Assembly (NCBI RefSeq): GCF_003627965.1
Contig: NZ_RBWE01000001.1
Span: 1,135,096 to 1,199,095 of the forward strand
DNA length: 64,000 nt
Direction: 5' to 3'
Source of the DNA: Desulfofundulus salinus
GTDB taxonomy: Bacteria; Bacillota; Desulfotomaculia; Desulfotomaculales; Desulfovirgulaceae
The position numbers and the translations under genes are program-made. Every line of letters begins with the position of its first letter. Position 1 is the first letter of the stretch. Positions 45,067 through 54,167 of this stretch are shown here, one piece after another. The notes beneath the pieces are model-generated. The model was not told where the DNA came from. It did not search any database and saw nothing but the letters and a program-made list of their open reading frames with translations.

Positions 45067-47880
45067 TTGTATAATCATAAAAGGATGATTAAAAAGCTGA
45101 GTTTGTTACTGGTTTTAGTCATGGCCGTAACCATGCTGACACCGGTGGTAAATGCCGGCGCCAGCGGGATGCCGGCCTCACCGGCCAACAATGCCGTGCA
45201 GTTTCTGTACAACGAATACATCCAGAAAGGAATCAATAATTCGGAGTATGGGGTCGGCTCCTACGCCCTGTATGTATTGAAGCAAGCCGGGGTGGATGTC
45301 AGTTCCTGGGAGTACAACGGTGAAAATCTCAATGATGCGGTTGTAAAAGCTGTCTACAGCGATATTTCACAGCCGGATAAGGTTCCGGCCAAGATCCTGG
45401 CCCAGGACCTGCTGGCCGTTCAGGCGCTGGGGCGAAGCGATCTGACCGATCAGCTTGTGGAGATCTTGAAAGACAGACAGACGGAGAACGGCTTTGATAC
45501 GGGAACTTACAGCCTTTTCAGCAACCTGCCGGCCTTTGACCTGCTGGGCCGGGCGGGGTTTATGAGTGTTGTTAATGCGGTATACGCGAAGGAGTACATT
45601 TTAAGCCAGCAACTTACCGTCAACGAAGAGGTATATGGGAGCTGGGGCGGGAGCTGGACCGACAAAGATGGCACCCATTATTTTGCCGACTTCATGGCCA
45701 CGGCCCAGGCGGTGAGGGCACTTTACTACCTGGACCCGGAAGGAAAGGATGCTGATATTCAGGCCGCCATCAGCAAGGGCCTGGCCTGGATGCAGAAGCA
45801 GCAGCAGGCCGATGGTAGCTTTGTGGCCGGATGGGACGACCCGGCCATTGACACCGCTGAAGTGGTTGTGACCTTAAAGGTACTGGAAAGGGATCCAGCT
45901 GATTGGAAGACCAGTGACGGAAAAACGGCCGTTGATTATCTGATGAATAATGTCCTCAATCCGGATGGTAGTTTCGGCACCTCAAAGAACGCCATGGATG
46001 CCATCTGGGTGCTTAGTGCCTGTAATTCACTGGAGATACAGCCTACCGTCTGGCGTTTTTACCTTGACCCTTCAACCAACACTTTGAATATAGGCGCCCA
46101 GCAACAATTCCGGGCCGTCTGGCAGGACGCCTGCGGCCAGTCTGACGTAACGCAGTGGGCCATCTGGTCCGTGGCCGACAGCAGCATTGCCAGCGTTGAT
46201 GACAGTGTTTATGGTCTGGTCAAAGCGATAAAGGCCGGCCAGACGGTGGTGAAGGCCGTATACAACGGGCTTACGGCTTGGGCTGCCCTGACCGTGAAAT
46301 CTGCGGCTGGAGGCGGCGGGACCGCTACAGCGGTAACGGTGGGAATGGCCGTCGTAGGAATGAACAACGAGCTCTTATTTGGCCCTTCTTACGTCACGGT
46401 GACCAAAGACAATCAATGGGGCCTCACCGCCCTGGGCGCCCTGGATGCATCGGGCGTTCCCTACCATACCTCCACGTGGTCCTGGGGCATTCTGGTAGAT
46501 GAAATTGCCGGGCAGGCCAACAGCGGCATGGCCGGCTGGATGTATACGGTGAACGGGCAGGTTCCCTCCTATGGTCCCGAAAAGTACAACATTAAAGAGG
46601 GCGACAGGATTATCTTCTATTACAGCAAGAGCATGGACCAGCAGCCCCCCAAATGGGACGACCTGATGAAGCAGGTTTCTGCCGGGAATATTCAAACGGG
46701 CAATCTGCCCGCTCCGGTGAGCGATTCCACCTTAAATGCGGCCATCGAGGATGCCGGTTCTGCCGGCCGGGTCGTTCTGCAGGCGGAAGATAATCAAACT
46801 GTTCTGGCTCTGACGGTGGACCAGCTGGCTAAAATAACCGGTGTCAATAAACCGCTGGCCGTTACCGTTCAGGGCGTGCAGTTTATACTCTCGGTGGACA
46901 GCCTGAAAGTGCCGGAACTAACGGCTGCCGGTATGGCTCAGTTGCAGGTTAAGGCCCAAAAGTTGAGCAGTACCGAAGCCCATGAACTGGTCAAGCCTGT
47001 TGCCGGCGAACTTAAACTGGTGGGCGATGTCTATGAGCTGGACGTGCTGGCGGTGAAGAAAGACGGCACGGTGCAAAAGATCGGGCAGTTCCCCGACTGC
47101 CGGGTGCTGCTGCCGGTACCCGCTGAAGCCAGGGAAGCGGCGGCGACCGGCCGGGTGAAAGTATATCGCTATGATGAAAGCGAAAAGACCTGGGACGAAG
47201 TGGGCGGAACCTATGACCCGGCGGCAGGTGGCTTGGCTTTTAAAGCCGATCATTTCAGCAAGTACGCCTTGATGGAAACCACCGCCCCGCCTGCAGTAAA
47301 AACCTTTGCCGACATTGCCGGGCACTGGGCGCAGAAGGAGATCGAAATTATGGCCACGAAAGGGTTCGTGGCTGGTGTAGGCGACAACAAATTTGCACCG
47401 GAAGCCACCGTTACCCGGGCCGAATTTGCCGCCATCCTGGCCCGTATGGCCGGCCTGACGGCCGATCCGGACGGGGCAAAGCGCTTCAATGACGTGCCGC
47501 AAAACGCCTGGTACTGCGGCATGGTGGGTGCGGCGGCGAAAGCAGGATTGGTGCGGGGAACCGGCGAACACAGTTTTGCACCAAATGAGCCCATCACCCG
47601 GGAGCAAATGGCGGCCATGATGGTGCGGTTAATGGCCCGGGAAGGACAGGATATGGGTATTGGTGAGGCCGATGCGGCCAGAATACTGGCCGGCTTTGAA
47701 GATGCTGCCTCTATTTCTCCCTGGGCGCGAAACTCTGTAGCCCTGGTGGTACGGGAGCAGGTCATGAAGGGCCGGGCGCAGGCCCGGTTCATCCCTGCAG
47801 GCAATACCACCCGGGCGGAAGCTACTGTAGTGTTGTACCGGGTGTGGCAGAAGTTACAGCCGTCTGCTCAAAACAAGTAA
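45067..47880 (+). CDS. SLH-anchored transcobalamin-like surface protein (barrel, Ig-like, DUF4430, SLH)
   Basis: A 937-residue exported protein, domains in order: signal peptide (about 8-30); alpha/alpha barrel (about 35-322; YGVGSYALYVLKQAGVD, DFMATAQAVRALYYLD, QADGSFVAGWDD); bacterial Ig-like domain (about 325-410); DUF4430 (about 425-535; NQWGLTALGALDASGVPY, NSGMAGWMYTVNGQVPSYG); a linker domain (about 540-735); three SLH domains (about 740-935). Barrel plus DUF4430 is the plan of intrinsic factor and transcobalamin, whose corrinoid sits between the two. TTG 45067 is taken because GGGGGTC precedes it; ATG 45085 has no proper site. It is probably the corrinoid receptor of the system. Confidence 0.82.
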   Translation: MYNHKRMIKKLSLLLVLVMAVTMLTPVVNAGASGMPASPANNAVQFLYNEYIQKGINNSEYGVGSYALYVLKQAGVDVSSWEYNGENLNDAVVKAVYSDISQPDKVPAKILAQDLLAVQALGRSDLTDQLVEILKDRQTENGFDTGTYSLFSNLPAFDLLGRAGFMSVVNAVYAKEYILSQQLTVNEEVYGSWGGSWTDKDGTHYFADFMATAQAVRALYYLDPEGKDADIQAAISKGLAWMQKQQQADGSFVAGWDDPAIDTAEVVVTLKVLERDPADWKTSDGKTAVDYLMNNVLNPDGSFGTSKNAMDAIWVLSACNSLEIQPTVWRFYLDPSTNTLNIGAQQQFRAVWQDACGQSDVTQWAIWSVADSSIASVDDSVYGLVKAIKAGQTVVKAVYNGLTAWAALTVKSAAGGGGTATAVTVGMAVVGMNNELLFGPSYVTVTKDNQWGLTALGALDASGVPYHTSTWSWGILVDEIAGQANSGMAGWMYTVNGQVPSYGPEKYNIKEGDRIIFYYSKSMDQQPPKWDDLMKQVSAGNIQTGNLPAPVSDSTLNAAIEDAGSAGRVVLQAEDNQTVLALTVDQLAKITGVNKPLAVTVQGVQFILSVDSLKVPELTAAGMAQLQVKAQKLSSTEAHELVKPVAGELKLVGDVYELDVLAVKKDGTVQKIGQFPDCRVLLPVPAEAREAAATGRVKVYRYDESEKTWDEVGGTYDPAAGGLAFKADHFSKYALMETTAPPAVKTFADIAGHWAQKEIEIMATKGFVAGVGDNKFAPEATVTRAEFAAILARMAGLTADPDGAKRFNDVPQNAWYCGMVGAAAKAGLVRGTGEHSFAPNEPITREQMAAMMVRLMAREGQDMGIGEADAARILAGFEDAASISPWARNSVALVVREQVMKGRAQARFIPAGNTTRAEATVVLYRVWQKLQPSAQNK

Positions 47881-47934
47881 CAGAAAAGATAAAACCTCCA
47901 TTCTGCATTTAGCAGAAATTAGGGCATGGAAGAA

Positions 47935-48087
47935 CGGGCGGTGGTCGTTCCGGAGCCCAGGAGCGACGGAGGACGACTGCCGCCCGGGTGATTTGGCAGC
48001 AGTACCTTTTAAGGATGCCGGGTGAACCAGGAGCATGCTGCCGGCCGCGTGCCGCCCTTGTGCGGGAGCGGATGCCGTTCCGCTCCC
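47935..48087 (+). promoter_or_regulatory. Structured leader upstream of the anchored DUF4430 gene
   Basis: The 257-bp gap contains a 14-bp stem with two G-T pairs (CGGGCGGTGGTCGT 47935-47948, ACGACTGCCGCCCG 47973-47986) and a 9-bp stem (GGGAGCGGA 48064-48072, TCCGCTCCC 48079-48087). Between them is ACCAGGAGCATGCTGCC, faintly like a B12 box. It is not a recognisable cobalamin riboswitch. Confidence 0.4.
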
Positions 48088-48137
48088 TCGGGCGCTACAG
48101 CATGAAATGCTTACTTCTGTTTACATGGGGTGATTCC

Positions 48138-48911
48138 ATGAAGCGCAAACTCATTTATGTTACTGGTCTGCTGGTGATTCTGGCCGGGGTGCTGGGCCCA
48201 GCCCTTTACATGCACAAAGTTTTCAGCTCTCAGCAGCAATACCGGCAGGCTTATAGCAACCAGGTAACCGACAGCCAGACAACTAACTACAGTGCAACCG
48301 AACAGGAAAATGCTCCTGCGCAGAGCCAGCCCGCCGCCGGTTCCGGTCAACCTTCTGCCGGAATAAGTACAACCCGGCCTTCCGGCGAATCAACACCAAG
48401 CCCGTCACCTGCGGCCAAAGAAAAAGCCGGGGCGGCTGGCGGCGGCCAGAGCAAGCAGTCTACCGCTGCTTCCCGGCAGAGTACGGCTTCTGGCGGGCCG
48501 GATGAAAGTGCTTCTTCTGGTGAGCCGGCTAAAAATGCTTCTGCTGCGCCGGAGAGTGAAGCCGCATGCAGGGTCTGGGTGGCCGTCATCGGGAAAAATG
48601 ATGAGTTCCTTTTCAGACCGGCGCAGGTTACAGTTAAACCGGACAACAAGTGGGGGATTACCGCCCTGGGCGCCCTGGATGCCACCGGTCTTCCCTACGC
48701 CATGAAACCGGCCTGGCCCGATTTTGTGGATTCCATTGGCGGCCAGGCCTGCAGCGGTATGGCCGGGTGGATGTATTCGGTAAACGGTGAGGTGCCCATG
48801 CACATGGCCAGCAAGCACCCGGTAAAAACGGGGGACAAAGTAATCTGGTGGTACAGCAGGAGCATGGACCAGCCACCTCCCCGGTGGGAAGACCTGGTAA
48901 GCAAAAAGTAA
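48138..48911 (+). CDS. Membrane-anchored DUF4430 (transcobalamin-like C-terminal) protein
   Basis: A 257-residue protein: an N-terminal membrane anchor (LIYVTGLLVILAGVLGPALYM), a Gln/Ser/Ala-rich flexible stalk of about 100 residues, and one DUF4430 domain (about 147-255; DNKWGITALGALDATGLPY, CSGMAGWMYSVNGEVP, WWYSRSMDQPPPRWEDL). No lipobox cysteine is present. The domain is very similar to that of the SLH protein upstream, so it could receive a corrinoid from that protein and pass it to the ECF transporter encoded next. ATG 48138 follows GGGGTGA. Confidence 0.8.
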   Translation: MKRKLIYVTGLLVILAGVLGPALYMHKVFSSQQQYRQAYSNQVTDSQTTNYSATEQENAPAQSQPAAGSGQPSAGISTTRPSGESTPSPSPAAKEKAGAAGGGQSKQSTAASRQSTASGGPDESASSGEPAKNASAAPESEAACRVWVAVIGKNDEFLFRPAQVTVKPDNKWGITALGALDATGLPYAMKPAWPDFVDSIGGQACSGMAGWMYSVNGEVPMHMASKHPVKTGDKVIWWYSRSMDQPPPRWEDLVSKK

Positions 48912-48923
48912 AGGGGTGCCGGG

Positions 48924-49853
48924 ATGTTTGACAGGCTTTTTTACCGGGAAAAGGGGCTTTTCCTGCAGAGCTTTCACCCGGCCACGGTCCTGGTTTATCT
49001 TCTGGTGCTCCTCATCCTGAGCCTGATCTATGATCATCCCCTGTATCTGCTGGCGCTCTTTCTCCTGCTTGCCCTCCTGATCAGGGAAGTGGACGGCCTG
49101 GATGCCTGGGAGGGATTTTTAAAAGCAGGGGTCTTTTTAATGCTGGTGGTGATGATGGTCAACCCCCTGGTGATCCGGGCCGGCAAAACCATTATCTGGC
49201 ACGGTCCTGCAGTTCCCTTTCTGGGGAAGCTGGACATATCCATGGAGGCACTTTATTTCGGCGCCGCTTCCAGCCTGAGGCTTCTGGTCATCATCAGCAT
49301 TTTTTGCCTATATAACCTGATGATCAACCCGGACAGGGTGTTGAATCTTTTTTCCAGAATAGCCGGTAAATCAGTCCTGGTGATGACCCTGGCCACGCGG
49401 CTGTTTCCCACCATGGTCAGGGACCTGCAGAGGATCAGGGAAGTGCAGCAGCTGCGGGGCGTCGACTTTGACACGGGCAGCCTGTGGCAGCGGGCAAAGA
49501 AATACTCCGGTTTATATAACGTGCTGCTTTTATCCTCCCTGGAGGGCGCCATGGAGATTGCCGAGTCCATGCAGGCCAGGGCCTTTGGCAGCGGCAGGCG
49601 TTCCGTGTACAGCCGGAATATCCTCAGGCCCCGGGATCTCTTCTGTCTCGGCAGCAGCCTGCTGGCTCTGCTGGCGGCAGTATGGGGGTTGCGTTACGGC
49701 TACGGCCGGTACAGCTTTTACCCGGAGGCGGACTTTCTTATTAAAGACGGCACGACTCTGGCGGTCCTTTTCATTGTGTTATTTTACCTGTCAGTACCGC
49801 TTATCCTGAGCAAGGGGTGGAAGCATTGCCGCTTTTTAAAGTCGAAAATCTGA
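48924..49853 (+). CDS. ECF transporter transmembrane component (EcfT/CbiQ-like)
   Basis: A 309-residue membrane protein with four to six spans, a CbiQ/EcfT-type scaffold. The Ala-Arg coupling motifs are visible as ATRLFPTMVRDLQRIREVQQLRG and MQARAFGSGRRSVYSR, which contact the two ATPase subunits. It starts 13 bp after the DUF4430 gene and overlaps the ATPase gene. ECF transporters import vitamins and metals through an S component, here the gene at 51538. Confidence 0.87.
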   Translation: MFDRLFYREKGLFLQSFHPATVLVYLLVLLILSLIYDHPLYLLALFLLLALLIREVDGLDAWEGFLKAGVFLMLVVMMVNPLVIRAGKTIIWHGPAVPFLGKLDISMEALYFGAASSLRLLVIISIFCLYNLMINPDRVLNLFSRIAGKSVLVMTLATRLFPTMVRDLQRIREVQQLRGVDFDTGSLWQRAKKYSGLYNVLLLSSLEGAMEIAESMQARAFGSGRRSVYSRNILRPRDLFCLGSSLLALLAAVWGLRYGYGRYSFYPEADFLIKDGTTLAVLFIVLFYLSVPLILSKGWKHCRFLKSKI

Positions 49854-51571
49854 CCTATTACTATCCCGGAACGGAAAAACCCGCCCTGAAAAATATCAGC
49901 CTGGAAATCCGGGAAGGAGAGTTTCTCCTTGTTACAGGCGGTTCCGGTTCGGGCAAATCCACCCTGGCCAGGGTGCTGGCGGGCCTGATCCCTGATTTTT
50001 ACGGGGGGCGTATCGGGGGCAAGGTTTTTTTCAGGGGTAGAGAGATCCGGACGCTGGACCGCCGCAAACTGGCCCGGGAAGTGGGCATGGTCTTTCAGGA
50101 TCCGGAAAAGCAAATTGTACAGAGCTGTGTGGAGGCGGAAATAGCCTTTGGCCTGGAAAACCTGGGGTTACCACCTGACGAGATGTCGCGCCGGGTTGCC
50201 GAAGTGGTCAGTTTCATGAATCTATCCCCGGTTCAGGATGCCTTTACGGCCAATCTCTCCGGCGGCCAGAAACAGAAGCTGGCGCTGGCTTCCGTGCTGG
50301 CCATGCAGCCCCGTGTGCTTATTCTTGACGAACCTACCTCTCAACTGGACCCCGTCTCGGCGGAAGAAATCCTGAATGTGGTGAAAAGGCTTAATGAAGA
50401 AATGGGCTTTACGGTAATCATGGTTGAGCAGAGGCTGGAAAGATGTTTTCATTTAGCAGACCGGGTGCTGCTCATGGCCGGGGGCGAAATTATCTGCCAC
50501 AGCAGTGCCGCCGAGGGAGCCCGGGAAGCAGTCAGAAGGGGACTTCCTTTTGTGCCGTCTGTGGCCAGGTTTTTTGCCTGCCTCAACTCGCCGGTTGTAC
50601 CCGTTACGGTAAAGGAAGGGCGGGAACTCTTACAGTCTTACCTGAAAGGAAATATAGCCGTTACGAAACCAGATGTTCCCCGCCGTAACCATAATTCTAA
50701 TATAAAAGAGCATGAGAAAAATAGCATTATCAGCTTGAAAAATGTATGGTTTGGTTATCCGGGCGGTCAAGAGGTTTTAAAAGATATCAGTCTTGATATA
50801 AAAGAAGGGGAATTTGTAGCCATCCTGGGGGAAAACGGCGCCGGTAAATCGACCCTGCTCAAGATCATGGTGGGTTTGCTCAGACCTGGCCGGGGCAGGG
50901 TTTATGTGCAGGGAAAAGAGGTAGGCCGGAATGGTTTTAAAGAGATCAGAAAGTTTACCGCCTACTTATCCCAGAACCCTAACGACTATCTCTTCCAGGA
51001 GACGGTGGAAGATGAGCTGCTTTTCACCATGCGTAATTTCGGCTTAAAAGACCGGGGGCAGGTGGAGGAAATCCTGCACAGACTGCAACTGGAGCCCTAC
51101 CGCCGGCGAAATCCACGGGACCTGAGCAGCGGGGAAAGGCAGAGGGTGGCTTTAGCTTCCGTTCTGGTTACCGACCCCGGTTTGATCATTTTAGATGAAC
51201 CCACCAGGGGGGTTGATTTGGGTTTAAAGTCGGAACTGGGACATTTTCTGCAAGAGGAGGCCGCAAAGGGCAAAACGGTAATCGTGGTGACCCACGATGT
51301 GGAGTTTGCGGCCGAGTTTGCCGGAAGAGTGGTGATGATGTTTGCGGGAAGGATTGTCGCCGACGGGGAAAAGCACGCGGTGTTGGGAAGATCTGTATTT
51401 TATTCTCCGCAGATCAGCAAGTTGTGCCGGGGCATTTGCGATGGAGTGCTCACCTTTGCCGAAGCGCAGGAACAGCTTGGGCCGCTTCTGGCCGCTAAAC
51501 CGGCCGTCTTAATCAAAAGCACGGGAGAGAAGGCCATATGGGGACGAGCTGGGGGCTGTACACCACATTGA
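49826..51571 (+). CDS. Fused ECF transporter ATPase (two ABC domains)
   Basis: A 581-residue protein with two ABC ATPase domains in one chain, doing the job of EcfA1 and EcfA2. The first has GGSGSGKST (about 38-46), LSGGQKQKLALASVL and ILDEPTSQLDP. The second has GENGAGKST (about 334-342), LSSGERQRVALASVL and ILDEPTRGVDL. TTG 49826 is preferred to the in-frame GTG 49817 because the latter lies in the ribosome binding site AAGGGGTGG. It overlaps the T gene upstream and the S gene downstream. Confidence 0.9.
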   Translation: MPLFKVENLTYYYPGTEKPALKNISLEIREGEFLLVTGGSGSGKSTLARVLAGLIPDFYGGRIGGKVFFRGREIRTLDRRKLAREVGMVFQDPEKQIVQSCVEAEIAFGLENLGLPPDEMSRRVAEVVSFMNLSPVQDAFTANLSGGQKQKLALASVLAMQPRVLILDEPTSQLDPVSAEEILNVVKRLNEEMGFTVIMVEQRLERCFHLADRVLLMAGGEIICHSSAAEGAREAVRRGLPFVPSVARFFACLNSPVVPVTVKEGRELLQSYLKGNIAVTKPDVPRRNHNSNIKEHEKNSIISLKNVWFGYPGGQEVLKDISLDIKEGEFVAILGENGAGKSTLLKIMVGLLRPGRGRVYVQGKEVGRNGFKEIRKFTAYLSQNPNDYLFQETVEDELLFTMRNFGLKDRGQVEEILHRLQLEPYRRRNPRDLSSGERQRVALASVLVTDPGLIILDEPTRGVDLGLKSELGHFLQEEAAKGKTVIVVTHDVEFAAEFAGRVVMMFAGRIVADGEKHAVLGRSVFYSPQISKLCRGICDGVLTFAEAQEQLGPLLAAKPAVLIKSTGEKAIWGRAGGCTPH

Positions 51572-52161
51572 CCGGCATTCTTGCCGTTTTATTGCTTTTG
51601 TCCGCCATGGAGAAAAAAGGAGCGCTGGACTCCCGGCAGGTATCGGTTATTGCCGTCCTGGCCGCCCTCTGTGCGGCCGGCCGGGCGGTGACGGGAGTGG
51701 GTCTTTTATTTCTGCAGCCCACCATGTTTCTGGTGGAGATAACGGGATTTGTCTATGGTGCGCGGGTCGGCTTCTTTACAGGGGCCATGACCCCTTTGAT
51801 TTCCAACTTCTTTATGGGGCAGGGATCCTGGACGCCCTGGCAGATGCTCTGCTGGGGGCTGGTGGGTGTTTCCGGAGCGGTGGTCAAAGCCCTGTTCCCA
51901 CAGGCGGGAAACAAAACCCTGACCGCAGTCTGCTTCCTCTGGGGCTACCTTTACGGGGCCATCATGGATGTCTGGCAGTGGACCGTCTTTATGCGCCCCC
52001 TGACCTGGCAGACTTATCTGCTCACCTGGGCGGCGGGTTTTAGCTTCGATTCCCTGCGGGCTGCCGGCAATCTTTTCTTCTGTGCCGCCCTGGGGCACCA
52101 GACCTTGAAGATTCTGCAATATTTCCATAAGAAGATGAACATACAATATCTGGAAAGGTGA
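51538..52161 (+). CDS. ECF transporter substrate-binding (S) component, probably for corrinoid
   Basis: A 207-residue membrane protein with six spans, the size and pattern of ECF S components. Landmarks are VLAALCAAGRAVTGVGLLFLQP and TGFVYGARVGFFTGAMTPLISNFFMGQGSWTPWQML, the second typical of the family's substrate loop. The operon sits behind cobalamin riboswitches and beside transcobalamin-like proteins, so vitamin B12 or a corrinoid precursor is the likely cargo, as for CbrT. Cobalt or another metal is a less likely alternative because CbiM-like N-terminal histidines are missing. Confidence 0.8.
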   Translation: MGTSWGLYTTLTGILAVLLLLSAMEKKGALDSRQVSVIAVLAALCAAGRAVTGVGLLFLQPTMFLVEITGFVYGARVGFFTGAMTPLISNFFMGQGSWTPWQMLCWGLVGVSGAVVKALFPQAGNKTLTAVCFLWGYLYGAIMDVWQWTVFMRPLTWQTYLLTWAAGFSFDSLRAAGNLFFCAALGHQTLKILQYFHKKMNIQYLER

Positions 52162-52197
52162 TAAGGAGAAGAATCCGCATACATCCTTGAGAGCTGA

Positions 52198-52385
52198 GCC
52201 GCCCAGCACTCACTGAAAAAGCTATACTGGAAAGGCCTGCACTTACTATCTTGCCATAGCAGGCTTGGAATGAGCATCTTTGCCGGTGAGCGCTGGGTTG
52301 CCGGGTGCTGTTACCGGCGTGTGCCTGCGTCATTCGCTCCGGACAGTGCATCCTTGTTATAACGGATTGCCAAATATTTACATGT
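52198..52385. mobile_element. MITE-like element, copy 3 (5' truncated)
   Basis: About 188 bp match copy 2 from GCCGCCCAGCACTCACTGAA to the right terminal repeat CCAAATATTTAC. The inner hairpin (CCCAGCACTCAC 52202-52213, GTGAGCGCTGGG 52286-52297) and the GGTGCTGTTACCGGCG core are kept. The left terminal repeat and left arm are absent. It lies in the gap between the S component and the propeller gene. Confidence 0.68.
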
Positions 52386-52409
52386 TTTAGAGAAGGAGGG
52401 CAGAATGCT

Positions 52410-53723
52410 TTGTTTATGAGAAGGCCGTTTTTGTTTTTGCTGATCTTACTGCCCTTTTGCCTGGCCGCTGCAGGATTAATTTTTCCCGGGCAGGTAGAAG
52501 CAGCTCCCGGGCGGGCTCCGGCGGTAGAGTGGGCCTTTTCCCCGGGTAAGGGTGAGGCCCGCTGTGTGGCCCAGACCGGGGACGGAGGATATGTTTGCAC
52601 CGGCTGGATCGAGTCCAGGGAAGGGGGTTCTGACGTTTTCCTTGCCCGGATGGACCGTAAAGGGAACAGGCTGTGGCAAAAAGTATTCAAGGGCAATGGC
52701 TACAGCTGCGGGTACTGTGTAAAAGAAGTCCGCGGCGGCGGTTTTATCATTGTTGGGGATACAAAATCCAAAAACGGCTATGACCACGATGTTTATGTGG
52801 TGCGGACGGATGAAAAGGGCGAGCCCTTGTGGGAACGTAACTTCGGCGGCCGGTATTGTGACTATGCCTGGTCCGTGCAGCAGACAAAAGACGGTGGCTT
52901 CATCCTGGCCGGGGGTACGGAGTCCTTTGGCGCGGGTATATATGACGTCTACCTGATCAAACTGGATTCTTCCGGTAAGAAGCTCTGGGAAAAAACATAC
53001 GGCGGTAAGGGTTCCGATTGCGGTTATGCCGTGCTGGAGATGGGTGACGGCGGTTATCTCATTGCAGGTAATGCTGAATCCTTTGGTAACGGAAATCCCG
53101 ACGTATACCTCCTGCGAACGGACGGAAACGGGCAGGTGATCTGGCAGAAGACATACGGCGGCAAGGGGTCGGATTACGGCTGGTCTCTGGCTCCATCCCG
53201 TGACGGCGGCTATGTGATTGCCGGCGAGAAGGAGATTACCGGCGGGCAGGGCGGGATTCTGGCGCCTTACCTGGTCCGGGTTGACTCTGATGGAAATTTG
53301 CTCTGGGAAAAGACGTACGGGGGCCAAAGCGCCGGTTCGGCTTATGCCGTCCGCAAGACCGGGGATGGCGGGTATATCCTGGCGGGTAAAAAAGAATCCG
53401 CCGGGGGCGGCTACGATACCTGGGTGGTGAAAACAGACAAAAACGGCGATCCTGTCTGGGAGAAGACCATCGCCGGCGCCGGATGCAACAGCGGCTACAG
53501 CATCCTGCAGTCAAAAGACGGCGGGTATGTTGTGGCGGGGAGAAAGGGGATGGAAAAAGGTGCCGGGAGTGAGATTTTGTTACTGAAATTAGAGGGGACC
53601 GGAACATTGAATACTCCCTTATTGCTGTTCACCGGTGCAGGAGCCGCCATTGCCGGCCTGGCTTTGATTTTTACCCTGAAAAGGAGGGGAGCAAAATTGG
53701 GGATAAAAAATTTGCAAGGGTAG
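52410..53723 (+). CDS. Exported seven-repeat propeller protein with C-terminal anchor
   Basis: A 437-residue exported protein. A signal peptide (FLFLLILLPFCLAAAGLIF) is followed by seven copies of a roughly 52-residue repeat centred on DGGYVVAG-like and DxYLxRTDxxGxxLWEKTYGG-like motifs, predicted to form a seven-bladed beta-propeller, and then a C-terminal membrane span (LLLFTGAGAAIAGLALIFTL) with Lys/Arg after it. TTG 52410 is taken because AAGGAGGG lies 9 nt upstream; ATG 52416 is possible. Role unknown. Position after the ECF genes suggests a surface accessory of the same system, but a MITE intervenes, so co-transcription is uncertain. Confidence 0.75.
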   Translation: MFMRRPFLFLLILLPFCLAAAGLIFPGQVEAAPGRAPAVEWAFSPGKGEARCVAQTGDGGYVCTGWIESREGGSDVFLARMDRKGNRLWQKVFKGNGYSCGYCVKEVRGGGFIIVGDTKSKNGYDHDVYVVRTDEKGEPLWERNFGGRYCDYAWSVQQTKDGGFILAGGTESFGAGIYDVYLIKLDSSGKKLWEKTYGGKGSDCGYAVLEMGDGGYLIAGNAESFGNGNPDVYLLRTDGNGQVIWQKTYGGKGSDYGWSLAPSRDGGYVIAGEKEITGGQGGILAPYLVRVDSDGNLLWEKTYGGQSAGSAYAVRKTGDGGYILAGKKESAGGGYDTWVVKTDKNGDPVWEKTIAGAGCNSGYSILQSKDGGYVVAGRKGMEKGAGSEILLLKLEGTGTLNTPLLLFTGAGAAIAGLALIFTLKRRGAKLGIKNLQG

Positions 53724-53847
53724 CAGGAACTTTGAACTTGATGGCGAACAACTTTTATGAAATTAATGGGCGGCAGAAGCCGCCTGGCTTCAGGGACCAT
53801 TTAGGGATCACTATTCGGCAATTGAATTCAAAGTTTAGAGTACTGGC

Positions 53848-53910
53848 AACCATGAAGGTGCTGTTTTCCTCCAGGGAGGAGGGCAGGCTTTCATGGTTTT
53901 CTTATTTTTG
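53848..53910 (+). terminator. Terminator after the propeller gene
   Basis: AACCATGAA (53848-53856) pairs with TTCATGGTT (53890-53898), with an inner CCTCC/GGAGG hairpin, followed by TTCTTATTTTTG. A second hairpin GCCTGCC/GGCAGGC follows immediately. Confidence 0.65.
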
Positions 53911-53984
53911 CCTGCCCGGGGCAGGCAGTGCGGCATCAGCCGCGGTTTAACTGCGGGGGTCCTGAGCTAAACCTTGGCGTTAGC

Positions 53985-54145
53985 TTTTAACCCTAACCTG
54001 TTTGCCGGATGGGATCCCCGGTAAACGGGTCCGACCCCTTCCCAACGAGTATGCAGTGGTCTGGTCAACCCTGCATGCTGGACCTCCTTTCGTCCTGGCA
54101 TGTGGGGACTGGTCACCCCCACATGCCCCCACTTCTTTTTTTAAA
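53985..54145 (+). promoter_or_regulatory. Structured leader with terminator upstream of DUF3842
   Basis: The 444-bp gap before DUF3842 has no gene. Several stems occur in a row (GGATCCCCG/CGGGTCC about 54012-54032, GTATGCAG/CTGCATGC about 54049-54079). The last is a strong terminator, GGCATGTGGGG (54097-54107) with CCCCACATGCC (54117-54127), then CTTCTTTTTTT. The gene's GGAGGAG site follows. This is the layout of a riboswitch or attenuator, but I do not recognise the class. Confidence 0.5.
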
Positions 54146-54167
54146 ATTTGGAGGAGCAGCAAAAGAC

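Noticed and set aside
47990..48050. Third cobalamin riboswitch before the anchored DUF4430 gene
   Set aside because: Only a weak B12-box resemblance is present; the GCCACTG and GGGAA core motifs are missing.
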